A stretch of 64,000 bases of DNA from Arthrobacter methylotrophus (lineage in GTDB: Bacteria > Actinomycetota > Actinomycetes > Actinomycetales > Micrococcaceae): the NCBI RefSeq assembly GCF_039539965.1, contig NZ_BAABED010000001.1, positions 3,038,001-3,102,000 on the forward strand, in the 5' to 3' direction. A program made the translations under genes and the position numbers. The number at the start of each line of letters is the position of its first letter. Within the stretch, counting starts at the first letter, position 1. A model generated the notes under the pieces. That model did no database searches and was not told where the DNA came from. It was given only the letters and a program-made list of their open reading frames with translations. This document shows, piece by piece, positions 1 through 7,542 of the stretch.

Positions 1-346
<346 letters not shown>

Positions 347-352
347 CAAGAT
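347..352 (+). promoter_or_regulatory. -10 element for a leaderless transcript of the glyoxalase-like gene
   Basis: CAAGAT sits exactly 6 nt before the ATG at 359, so transcription would begin at or next to the start codon. The same hexamer and spacing occur before the CPBP gene and ligA in this window. No good -35 box is visible. Confidence 0.45.
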
Positions 353-358
353 GAAGCC

Positions 359-997
359 ATGCGCATGGATCACGTCTCTTACGCTTGTGAACGAGATGGC
401 CTACTGGCCACCACCGAGCGGATTTCCGCAGCATTGGGAGTGGACGCAGTCCGGGGCGGAGTGCATCCGCGCTTCGGTACCCGGAACATGATCATTCCCC
501 TTGCTGACCACAAATACCTGGAGGTTGTCGAGGTCCTTAACCACCCGGCCTCCGACAAGGCACCCTTTGGACAAGCTGTCCGTGCACGCTCCGCTGCCGG
601 AGGTGGCTGGATGGGCTGGTGCGTCGCTGTTGACGACCTGAGCCCCTTCGAACAACGCCTCGGACGCGCCGCTGTCCCCGGCAATCGCAAGTTTCCGGAC
701 GGCCGCGAACTCGTCTGGTCGCAAATCGGCATCCTGGGGCTCATCGCCGACCCCCAGGTCCCGTACTTGCTCCGTTGGGAGGGTGACCCCGCACTTCACC
801 CGTCCCTCGTCTACCCGAGCAATGTCAAGATGTCCAGCCTTACCATTGCCGGCTCGGCCGAACGCGTCACCGAGTGGCTCGGAGAACCCGTGGAGAAGCC
901 GCTGGAGGACGTTGCCGTCCAATGGATGGCCCCGCATGGAACGCCCGGAATCATGTCGGTAACGTTTGAAACCGCCAACGGAGCCGTCACCATCTGA
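359..997 (+). CDS. Glyoxalase-like (VOC superfamily) domain protein
   Basis: 212 aa, cytosolic, no signal peptide or membrane segment. The opening MDHVSYACERDGL and the following paired segments (HPRFGTRNMIIPL, YLEVVEVL, then MSSLTIAGSAERV about residue 160) match the two-module Glyoxalase_3-like branch of the vicinal-oxygen-chelate fold. These proteins are usually annotated as VOC family without a known substrate; metal-dependent chemistry on a small molecule is inferred only from the fold. The gene is monocistronic: it diverges from metY, is followed by a strong hairpin at 1030-1080, and appears to be transcribed without a leader. Confidence 0.75.
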   Translation: MRMDHVSYACERDGLLATTERISAALGVDAVRGGVHPRFGTRNMIIPLADHKYLEVVEVLNHPASDKAPFGQAVRARSAAGGGWMGWCVAVDDLSPFEQRLGRAAVPGNRKFPDGRELVWSQIGILGLIADPQVPYLLRWEGDPALHPSLVYPSNVKMSSLTIAGSAERVTEWLGEPVEKPLEDVAVQWMAPHGTPGIMSVTFETANGAVTI

Positions 998-1029
998 CGG
1001 ACCACCGGACCAGGAAGGCCCGGAAGAAC

Positions 1030-1090
1030 TTCGGCCGCCATATGCGGGTGCCAATGACGTCACCCGCAATGGCGGCCGAAACCTTTTAAC
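1030..1090 (+). terminator. Long hairpin downstream of the glyoxalase-like gene
   Basis: Arms 1030-1050 and 1061-1080 pair over about 20 bp with one extra base in the left arm and a 10-nt loop. The sequence then reads accttttaa, a short T run. This is consistent with a rho-independent terminator for the plus-strand gene. It may also act for the converging CPBP gene, which ends at 1189. Confidence 0.65.
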
Positions 1091-1188
1091 CGGTCACATA
1101 TTCGCCCAAGACTCGCAAACGGACGGAGGTCACGCCTATCCGGGTGTCGCCCGCGAATGTGGGTGTCCTTGGCGAATTTGTGTGTCGC

Positions 1189-1953
1189 CTACCCCAGCCC
1201 GATTGCCTTGCCGAAAACGCTGAAGCCCACGAACGCCACGATGTCCAGAATGGCGTGGGCCACCACCAGCGGCATGACTCTTTTGGTTTTGGTGTAAATC
1301 CAACCGAACACCAGGCCCATCACCGCGTTGCCAATGAACGGCCCAAAGCCTTGGTACAAGTGGTAGCTCCCGCGTAGGAGCGCGCTGAGCACAATCGCCA
1401 AGGGAGTGCTCCACCCGAACTTCCCGAACCGGTCCAGGAGGTAGCCCACCACGATGACTTCTTCGACGACGGCGTGCCGCATGGCCGACAGCACCAGCAC
1501 CGGCACCGTCCACCAGTAGGAATCCAAGCCGCTCGGGATGATCGCGGTGGTAATCCCCAGTGCCCGGCCGGCCGCATAAAGACCCAGCGACGGGATCCCG
1601 ATCAGGGCGGCGAGTCCCAGTCCCTGCAGCGCGTCGCGGCCCGGGCGGGCGAAGTTGAAGCCCAGCCGGGTGAATCCCGAGGGGCTCTCCGCCGTTTGGC
1701 GGTGCATCGACAGGAAATAGAACACCAACACCACCGGGACCAGGGCAAAAGCGATGTCCAGCAACTGGTAGGTGAGGTCGAAGTACTCGCGCGTGCTCTG
1801 GGAGCGATTAAGGGTTGACGTTGCCTGTGACAACGGCGCACTCGTCATCTTGTCCAATAGCTGCACCACGGAGTACACGGCCGATTGGCCCAGGGACAAG
1901 CCGAGGACAATCAGCACTTCGGCGCGCAGCCGGCGCGTTGAGGCAAGGAGCAT
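1189..1953 (-). CDS. CPBP family intramembrane glutamic endopeptidase (Abi-like)
   Basis: 254 aa integral membrane protein with about seven hydrophobic segments. The CPBP core lies in the C-terminal half: VVEEVIVVGYL (motif 1 glutamate pair), GSYHLYQG (motif 2 histidine) and VVAHAILD (motif 3 histidine). The arginine usual in the EExxxR form of motif 1 is valine here. Relatives cleave prenylated or membrane substrates, or act in bacteriocin self-immunity; no substrate can be assigned. The open frame extends further upstream, but the ATG at 1953 is chosen because the membrane protein begins there and a CAAGAT -10 lies 6 nt before it. The upstream extension runs through a duplicated non-coding stretch. 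Confidence 0.85.
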   Translation of the reverse strand: MLLASTRRLRAEVLIVLGLSLGQSAVYSVVQLLDKMTSAPLSQATSTLNRSQSTREYFDLTYQLLDIAFALVPVVLVFYFLSMHRQTAESPSGFTRLGFNFARPGRDALQGLGLAALIGIPSLGLYAAGRALGITTAIIPSGLDSYWWTVPVLVLSAMRHAVVEEVIVVGYLLDRFGKFGWSTPLAIVLSALLRGSYHLYQGFGPFIGNAVMGLVFGWIYTKTKRVMPLVVAHAILDIVAFVGFSVFGKAIGLG

Positions 1954-1959
1954 GTTCCT

Positions 1960-1965
1960 ATCTTG
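1960..1965 (-). promoter_or_regulatory. -10 element for leaderless CPBP transcript
   Basis: On the minus strand CAAGAT AGGAAC ATG: a -10 hexamer with a 6-nt spacer to the start codon, the same arrangement as before ligA. Confidence 0.45.
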
Positions 1966-1986
1966 CCTGCATTTGCCTGATGTTTC

Positions 1987-2070
1987 CCGGGAGCCGGCCG
2001 CATTCGCCCGGCGCCCGCACAAACCGCCCGCACGAGCCGGGAGCCGGCCGCATTCGCCCGGCGCCCGCAC
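1987..2070. repeat. Direct duplication, two 34-bp copies at 50-bp period
   Basis: 1987-2020 is repeated exactly at 2037-2070, separated by 16 bp that itself ends in a GCCCGCACGAGC echo of the unit. It lies in the divergent region between the CPBP and histidine phosphatase genes. It looks like a local duplication and not a mobile element. Confidence 0.85.
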
Positions 2071-2111
2071 GAGCCGGGTAGCGCCTGCATGGGTAGGGAA
2101 GGGATGGACCC

Positions 2112-2117
2112 TATGCT
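2112..2117 (+). promoter_or_regulatory. -10 element before the histidine phosphatase gene
   Basis: TATGCT lies 7 nt before the ATG at 2125. A GGGAGG immediately abuts the ATG, too close to serve as a normal ribosome binding site, so a leaderless transcript is the simpler reading. Confidence 0.45.
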
Positions 2118-2124
2118 TGGGAGG

Positions 2125-2805
2125 ATGAGCGCGCCAGGAAGAATCTTCATGATCCGGCACGGCCAATCCGCCGCCAATGCCGACACTTCCATCTACAACC
2201 GTGTGCCCGACTACCGCATCCCGCTGACCGAGCTTGGCCTAGAGCAGGCCAAGGCCGTAGGTGAGGAGTTGCGCAAGCAGCTCGACGGCGAGCCTGTGTG
2301 CGTCTACGTCTCGCCATACCTTCGGGCATACCAAACCCTCGAGGCACTGGATCTAGGGAGCCTGACAGAAAGGGTGATCGAGGAACCCCGGCTCCGCGAA
2401 CAGGACTGGGCCAACTTCCAGATTGCCGGAGACATCGGGGACCAAAAGGAGCTTCGCAACCTCTACGGCCATTTCTTCTACCGATTCCGAGAGGGCGAAT
2501 CAGGGTCCGATGTCTTCGACCGTATTTCGTCCTTCATGGAAACGCTGTACAGGCATTGGGAGAAGCCCGATTACGCGCCCAACACCCTGCTGGTGACCCA
2601 TGGCCTGACGATGCGCCTCTTCTGCATGCGTTGGTTCCACTGGTCGGTGGAGTATTTCGAGTCCCTCAACAACCCGGAAAACGCCGCCCTCCGGACGCTC
2701 ATCCGGAACGATCAGGGCAAGTATGATCTGGACACACCATTCAGCCAGTGGGTACAGCGAAGCACGGACGAAACAGTAATGAACGCTCCGCCGATGAACT
2801 TCTAG
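2125..2805 (+). CDS. Histidine phosphatase family protein (phosphoglycerate mutase-like)
   Basis: 226 aa. The phosphohistidine signature FMIRHGQS is at residues 8-15, and the second catalytic histidine is in LLVTHGLTMRLF (about residue 160). YVSPYLRAYQT supplies the usual phosphate-binding arginine. The acidic segment EEPRLREQDWANFQ resembles members that act on phosphosugars or small phosphoesters. The family includes phosphoglycerate mutases, cobalamin phosphatases and broad phosphatases; neighbours do not narrow the substrate. The ATG at 2125 is preferred over upstream in-frame ATGs at 2089, 2104 and 2113 because it starts directly before the conserved core and fits the -10 at 2112. Confidence 0.85.
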   Translation: MSAPGRIFMIRHGQSAANADTSIYNRVPDYRIPLTELGLEQAKAVGEELRKQLDGEPVCVYVSPYLRAYQTLEALDLGSLTERVIEEPRLREQDWANFQIAGDIGDQKELRNLYGHFFYRFREGESGSDVFDRISSFMETLYRHWEKPDYAPNTLLVTHGLTMRLFCMRWFHWSVEYFESLNNPENAALRTLIRNDQGKYDLDTPFSQWVQRSTDETVMNAPPMNF

Positions 2806-2823
2806 GGACGACGGCGCCCGAAG

Positions 2824-3615
2824 CTAGGCGCCCTTGGCCACGATCACTTCGGTGCCGCCGGCTTCGAATGCTTCCTTGTCCTCGGCGGTGATGCCGGAAT
2901 CTGTGATGAGACGACGGAAATCGTACCCGGCCATGGCCGCGAAGGCACGCTTGCCGATCTTCGTGGAGTCGGCCAGGACATAGGAGTTGGTGGCGCGGCG
3001 CGCCATCGCGGTATTCACCATGGCTTCTCCCTCGTCGGTGATGGTGGGGCCGATCTTCGGATCGACGCCGTTGACGCCGATGAAGGCGATGTCCAGGGCA
3101 ACCTTCTGCATGACGACATCGGTATAGGGTCCCACAAGTTCGTAGGAACGCGGGTTCAGGATGCCGCCTGTCACCATGATCTTGATGTTGGGCCGCACGG
3201 CAAGCTGGGCGGCGATGTTGATGGCGTTGGTGACCACCGTCAGCATGGGCCGGTTGGAAGGTGCGTTAAGGTCTTCCCGGGTGGACAGGACTTGTGCCAG
3301 CGCCGTGTTGGTGGTGCCCCCGCTGAGTCCGATTACGGCCCCGGGCATAATGAGTTCGGACGCAGCCAGGGCAATCTGTTGCTTGGCCTCCGCGTGGTCG
3401 TCCCTGTTGTAACGCCCGGGGAGTTCGTAGGCCACTGATCCCGTGGTCGCACCGCCGCGGGTACGGCTCAGGAGCCGCTGCTTGGCCAGGCTGTCCAGAT
3501 CACGCCGTGCCGTGGCCGGTGAGACCGCTAGACGAGTCACGATGTCCTCGACCTCAACATGCCCTGACTCGGCGAGGAGATCAAGGATGGCTGTCAGTCG
3601 ATCGTTGCGGGTCAT
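2824..3615 (-). CDS. DeoR family transcriptional regulator
   Basis: 263 aa. The N-terminal helix-turn-helix (about residues 5-55; VEDIVTRLAVSPATARRDL) is followed by a DeoR-type sugar-phosphate sensor domain with IGLSGGTTNTALA, VTNAINIA and FIGVNGVDPK. Such proteins repress sugar catabolic operons and are released by phosphorylated sugars. It is the last gene of the minus-strand run SIS-ROK-PfkB-aldolase, 23 nt after the aldolase stop, so it probably regulates that run. GGAAGG lies 7 nt before the ATG at 3615; an overlapping GTG at 3618 is an alternative start. Confidence 0.9.
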   Translation of the reverse strand: MTRNDRLTAILDLLAESGHVEVEDIVTRLAVSPATARRDLDSLAKQRLLSRTRGGATTGSVAYELPGRYNRDDHAEAKQQIALAASELIMPGAVIGLSGGTTNTALAQVLSTREDLNAPSNRPMLTVVTNAINIAAQLAVRPNIKIMVTGGILNPRSYELVGPYTDVVMQKVALDIAFIGVNGVDPKIGPTITDEGEAMVNTAMARRATNSYVLADSTKIGKRAFAAMAGYDFRRLITDSGITAEDKEAFEAGGTEVIVAKGA

Positions 3616-3638
3616 CACAAACCTTCCGGAGATTGGAA

Positions 3639-4478
3639 CTAGTTCACTTTCGCGAACAGCGTCAGCAAACGTGCGGTTTCCAACACGAGGGAATCCCGGC
3701 CGGCCTTGATGTACCTGCGGGAGTCCACCACAGAAGGGTTGGCATCCAGGTACTCACGGACTGCGCGGGTGAAGAACCCGTTCAAGTGTGTGGATACGTT
3801 GATCTTAGTCATACCGGCCCGGATTGCCGCGACAAGCGTCTCATCAGCCACGCCGGAGGACCCGTGAAGGACGAGCGGCATCTTCGCCGCCTTCTTGAGC
3901 CGGGCGATGAGGGCAAGATCGAGGGTGGCGTTCCGTTCGGTCATGGCATGCGAGGAACCGACGGCGACGGCGAGCGCGTCAACCCCGGTGGCGTCCACAA
4001 AGGAGCGGGCCTCGGCCGGATCGGTTCGGACCCCCGGAGCATGGGCGCCGTCCTTGCCTCCGACCTTTCCGAGTTCTGCTTCAACGTAGACGCCGCGCTT
4101 CCTCGCGTATTCGGCGACCCGACGCGTGACCTGAACGTTCCAGTCATACGGCAAGTGGGCGCCGTCGTACATCACGGACCCGAAACTGAGGTCGACGGCC
4201 TGAAGGGCCAGTTCTTCGGACTCTGCGTGGTCAAGGTGCAGGGCCACAGGAACCGAGGCGTCCCGGGCGATCGACATGGCACCCCGGGCGAGCGGCACGA
4301 GCCCACCATGGAAACGGACGCAGTTCTCGGAGATTTGCAGGATCAGGGGAACGCCCGCCGCTTCCGCCCCGGCCACCAGGCCTTCTGCGGTTTCGAGGTG
4401 GATGACGTTGAAGGCGCCCTGTCCGATTCCATGGGCTGCGGCGGCATCCATGAGTTCCCGTGTGTTGACGAGGGTCAC
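3639..4478 (-). CDS. Class II fructose/tagatose-bisphosphate aldolase family protein
   Basis: 279 aa, the usual length for the zinc-dependent GatY/KbaY/Fba class. Visible signatures are ALHLDHAE (catalytic Asp and first zinc His), VEAELGKVGG, VAVGSSHAM (zinc His), VLHGSSGV (zinc His and phosphate loop) and KINVSTHL. It should split a ketose-1,6-bisphosphate into dihydroxyacetone phosphate and an aldehyde. Its start overlaps the stop of the upstream PfkB kinase by 4 nt, so the kinase product is the likely substrate. Tagatose- or fructose-bisphosphate specificity cannot be read from sequence; a GatY/AgaY-type role is inferred from the SIS and PfkB neighbours. Confidence 0.9.
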   Translation of the reverse strand: MTLVNTRELMDAAAAHGIGQGAFNVIHLETAEGLVAGAEAAGVPLILQISENCVRFHGGLVPLARGAMSIARDASVPVALHLDHAESEELALQAVDLSFGSVMYDGAHLPYDWNVQVTRRVAEYARKRGVYVEAELGKVGGKDGAHAPGVRTDPAEARSFVDATGVDALAVAVGSSHAMTERNATLDLALIARLKKAAKMPLVLHGSSGVADETLVAAIRAGMTKINVSTHLNGFFTRAVREYLDANPSVVDSRRYIKAGRDSLVLETARLLTLFAKVN

Positions 4479-5428
4479 GGGGTCTCCTTCCAGCTGAGAA
4501 TGAGTTGGCTTTCGAGGTCGGTGTGGAGCGGCGAGATTTCTCCGGCGGCCGGCATGAGAACCGCGGCGGCGGACCAGGCTGTTGCCCGGCGGAGAATCCC
4601 GGGAATATCAGTGATGTCAGTCATCCCGTTCGCGAGGGCGACGGCGGCCGCCGCCACTGCGGCGTCGCCGGCTCCGGTGGGGTTGCCACTGAGCGGTTCC
4701 GGGAGGCGTGCGCTCCAATAGCCGCCGGGGGTGGCATGGTGGAAGGCGAGCATGCCTTCAGCGCCGGCACTGACCAGGACGGTCTTGGCGCCCAGAGCGA
4801 TCAAGTGCCGTGCTGCGGACTCGAGGCTGCTTTCCCTTGTTGCGTCGAGGAGTTCGTGATTGTTGGGTTTGAGCAGATCCGCCCCGGCCCGCGCGGCGGC
4901 GATGATTCCGGGACCGGAGGTATCGACAACGGCCGGGATCCCGGCGTCGTGCGCCAGGCGTACCAGCGCCGGGTAGAAGTCCGCCGGCGCGCCGGGCGGC
5001 AGGCTGCCGGAGCCGACAAGCACTCCGGCGCCGTGCCCGTCGAGGGCCTCGACGACGGCGGCAGCCAGTGCCTGCCATTCGGCAGGCCGGAGGGGGTTCC
5101 CCTCTTCGTTGAAGATGGACGTCTCGCCGCCCACCGTATCCACGAGGGCGATGCTGCGCCGCGTTTCCGCTGCAACTGGAATCAGGCGATGGGGCACGCC
5201 ACTGTTGCGGAACTCGGCAGCGAATTCCGCGCCGACCGCACCGCCCGTGGGAGCCAGTGCCAACACTGGATGGCCGAGCTGGTGCGCCACGCGGGCAACG
5301 TTGAGGCCTTTTCCCCCTGCGCGGCTGAGGGGCGTGCCGATGCGATGGCTCGAACCGGGAGTGATCCCGGCGACGTGGTAGCTAAGGTCGATCGCCGGAT
5401 TGGGGGTGACGGTGATGACCGTTTTCAT
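4475..5428 (-). CDS. PfkB family hexose-phosphate kinase (1-phosphofructokinase/tagatose-6-phosphate kinase type)
   Basis: 317 aa, standard for FruK/LacC-type kinases. Substrate side: ITVTPNPAIDLSY (residues 5-17) and GGKGLNVARV (about 38-47). ATP side: LLKPNNHEL and the C-terminal PfkB signature NPTGAGDAAVA with its catalytic Asp. It phosphorylates a sugar phosphate to the bisphosphate for the downstream aldolase. Four-nt overlaps at both ends (with the ROK gene before and the aldolase after) indicate translational coupling in one operon. Confidence 0.9.
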   Translation of the reverse strand: MKTVITVTPNPAIDLSYHVAGITPGSSHRIGTPLSRAGGKGLNVARVAHQLGHPVLALAPTGGAVGAEFAAEFRNSGVPHRLIPVAAETRRSIALVDTVGGETSIFNEEGNPLRPAEWQALAAAVVEALDGHGAGVLVGSGSLPPGAPADFYPALVRLAHDAGIPAVVDTSGPGIIAAARAGADLLKPNNHELLDATRESSLESAARHLIALGAKTVLVSAGAEGMLAFHHATPGGYWSARLPEPLSGNPTGAGDAAVAAAAVALANGMTDITDIPGILRRATAWSAAAVLMPAAGEISPLHTDLESQLILSWKETP

Positions 5429-6381
5429 GACCTTGCCTGCGTGCCGGAGGCGGCCTTCGCAGCCGGGAGCAAGGCTCGCGCGCGCATGGCAGCCCCGAGC
5501 AATCCCGCGTCCTGGCCCAACTGGGCACGCATGATGACTGGCCGGCGTTGGAAGTCGAGCAGCTCGTCAAGGCGGGAACGGAGCGGCTGAAGGAGTCCCT
5601 CCCCCGCTTCCGCAAGACCGCCGCCCACCACCACTGCTTCCGTGCCGACGATGCTGACACATTGGCTCAGGCTGAAGGCGAGGGCGTCCACGGCGTCGGC
5701 CCAGATCCGCGCCGCCAGGGTATCGCCGTCCTTGGCCCTTTCCAGGACTTCGCGGGCACCGGCGAGTGGAATTCCGGCCTTTGCGCTGTAGCGCCGGGCG
5801 ATCGCTCCTGCGGAACCAACGGCTTCGAGGATCGTGTGGCCGGAGGAGTCCGAATCCGGGTCCGGAACGAGGGCGTGGCCCAGTTCCGCGGCGAAACCAC
5901 CCGCCCGGACCGGGTAGCCGTCGGAGATGACAGCGGCGGCGATCCCGGTGCCCACCACCATGACCACGATGTTTCGGAAATCCCGGGGTGCCCCGAAACG
6001 GAATTCTGCCTCGGCGGCAGCGCTGACGTCGTGCCCGAAGGCGACGGGCAGCCCGAGTCGCTGCGAGGCCTTCTCCCCGAAGGGAAAGTTCCGCCACCCC
6101 AGGTTCGCCGAGTAGATCCCCACACCGATATCGGAGTCGACGATTCCCGGAACCACAAGGCATGCAGCCTTCGCCGGGTGGCCGGGGAACTCGGCGGCAA
6201 ACTCCGAGGCCAACGCTTCAACGGCGTCCAGGATCGCTTCGCCAGCCCGCAAGGGATCACGGGGCGTTGCGACGCGGCGCAGCCCAAGGATGTTCCCGCT
6301 TGCGTCGACAAGGCCTGCCTTCAGGTCCGTACCGCCGACGTCAAAGGCGAGGACCGCGGATTCAGCGGCTCCGAGAACCAT
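5425..6381 (-). CDS. ROK family sugar kinase
   Basis: 318 aa. The phosphate-binding DVGGTDLK is at about residues 14-21, and the catalytic-base region is FGHDVSAAAEAE. A second glycine-rich motif VVMVVGTGIAAAV and the C-terminal VVGGGLAEAGE complete the actin-like fold. There is no N-terminal helix-turn-helix, so it is a kinase and not a NagC/XylR repressor. The family zinc motif CxCGxxGC is absent: after ELGH the segment has no cysteine. It probably phosphorylates an incoming aldose or amino sugar for the SIS isomerase. It is 8 nt downstream of the SIS gene and overlaps the PfkB gene by 4 nt. Confidence 0.88.
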   Translation of the reverse strand: MVLGAAESAVLAFDVGGTDLKAGLVDASGNILGLRRVATPRDPLRAGEAILDAVEALASEFAAEFPGHPAKAACLVVPGIVDSDIGVGIYSANLGWRNFPFGEKASQRLGLPVAFGHDVSAAAEAEFRFGAPRDFRNIVVMVVGTGIAAAVISDGYPVRAGGFAAELGHALVPDPDSDSSGHTILEAVGSAGAIARRYSAKAGIPLAGAREVLERAKDGDTLAARIWADAVDALAFSLSQCVSIVGTEAVVVGGGLAEAGEGLLQPLRSRLDELLDFQRRPVIMRAQLGQDAGLLGAAMRARALLPAAKAASGTQARS

Positions 6382-6389
6382 GGGAAGAC

Positions 6390-7337
6390 CTAGGCCGTGG
6401 CGTTCAGGACGACAGAGCGTGTGAGGTTGCGGGGCACATCCGGGTCGAGCCCACGGACGCGTGCCCGCTCAAGGGTGACCTTGTGGACCCGGGTCAGCTC
6501 GGCGAGCGGATGCTTGCCGGTGTTGACGTAGAGAGCGCCTGTTCGGGCCATGTCGGCGTCCAAACCCTCGGGCTGCGCACCGAAGAGCCAGGTGACCCGG
6601 CCAGGGGCTGCGATGGAAATGGGGCCGTGCCGGTATTCCATCGCCGGATAGGATTCCGTCCAGCCTTGGACCGCTTCGCGCATCTTGAGCCCGGCTTCGT
6701 GGGCCAGACCGACAGTCCAGCCGGTACCGAGGAAGGTGAACTGTTCGGCGTCGAGGAACTCCTGGGACACCGGCTCTGTGACTGCACCGCGGGCCTGCTC
6801 GATCGCGGTGTCGAATTCGATGCCCAAGCTCGCCAAAAGGTACACCAGCGCGGTGGTGGCGAAGCGGGTCTGCACCACCGATTTCTCGTCGGCGTAGGTC
6901 AGGCCTATGACGGAGTCGGACAGGGCGGTAATCGGTGAGTTCATATCGCCGATCACCGCAATGGTCCTGGGTTTTCCACCGACAGCCTTAGCGCGCAGTT
7001 CCTCCAGGAGCTCAAGAACCTCCGTGGTGGTGCCGGAGCGGGTGATGGCGATGACGGCGTCGTACTGGCGAGCGGCGCTGTTGTGGTTGAGGAAGGCCTC
7101 CGACGCTGCGAACGCGTCAGTCAGGCCTTTGCCCGCGGCTTCGCGGGCAGCAGCGTAGCTCTGCGCCATGAACCATGAGGTGCCACACCCGACGACTGCG
7201 ATCCGCTCGCCGTCAGCGGGCAGCAGGTGCCCTGCCTTGGCTTGCTCAAGTTTGCATTGCTCGATGGCCCGCTGCCAGACCTCGGGCTGCGAAACAAGTT
7301 CTTCTTCCATGAAGGCCCCGAGAACATTGTTGCTCAT
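6390..7337 (-). CDS. SIS-domain sugar-phosphate isomerase/deaminase (AgaS/FrlB-like)
   Basis: 315 aa with tandem SIS domains. Domain 1 carries VVGCGTSWFMAQS and ITRSGTTTEVLEL (phosphosugar-binding Ser/Thr clusters). Domain 2 carries FLGTGWTVGLAHEAGLKMRE and MEYRHGP, the C-terminal glucosamine-6-phosphate synthase-like signature. There is no glutaminase domain, so it should isomerise or deaminate a ketose/amino-sugar phosphate. It is first in the five-gene operon. The ATG at 7337 has AGGGATGG about 9 nt upstream; in-frame starts at 7349 and 7388 are less well supported. An AgaS-like role in amino-sugar use is inferred from neighbours. Confidence 0.87.
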   Translation of the reverse strand: MSNNVLGAFMEEELVSQPEVWQRAIEQCKLEQAKAGHLLPADGERIAVVGCGTSWFMAQSYAAAREAAGKGLTDAFAASEAFLNHNSAARQYDAVIAITRSGTTTEVLELLEELRAKAVGGKPRTIAVIGDMNSPITALSDSVIGLTYADEKSVVQTRFATTALVYLLASLGIEFDTAIEQARGAVTEPVSQEFLDAEQFTFLGTGWTVGLAHEAGLKMREAVQGWTESYPAMEYRHGPISIAAPGRVTWLFGAQPEGLDADMARTGALYVNTGKHPLAELTRVHKVTLERARVRGLDPDVPRNLTRSVVLNATA

Positions 7338-7403
7338 CACACTTACCATCCCTGTCCACATTTCTTCGACGTGCACTTCAGTATTCAACTATTTGACGTT
7401 TTC

Positions 7404-7436
7404 TGATCTATAAAAACACTAAACGATCATTTTCAA
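7404..7436 (-). promoter_or_regulatory. Promoter and possible operator of the sugar-phosphate operon
   Basis: On the minus strand TTGAAA (7431-7436) and TATAGA (7407-7412) are separated by 18 bp, an unusually good sigma-70-type promoter for this window. Inverted TGATC/GATCA sequences (7404-7408, 7425-7429) flank the -10, in an AT-rich patch that stands out from surrounding DNA. They could be contacted by the DeoR-type repressor at 2824-3615. Confidence 0.55.
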
Positions 7437-7542
7437 TCGCACAAGGATCGTGGGAGACTCTCGGATGCCGAAGGAAGAAAGCAGGGCCCCTCCCTACGGA
7501 GTGACCCTGCATTTGAGTACCGTCTTTTGCGGTATTGAGTTG

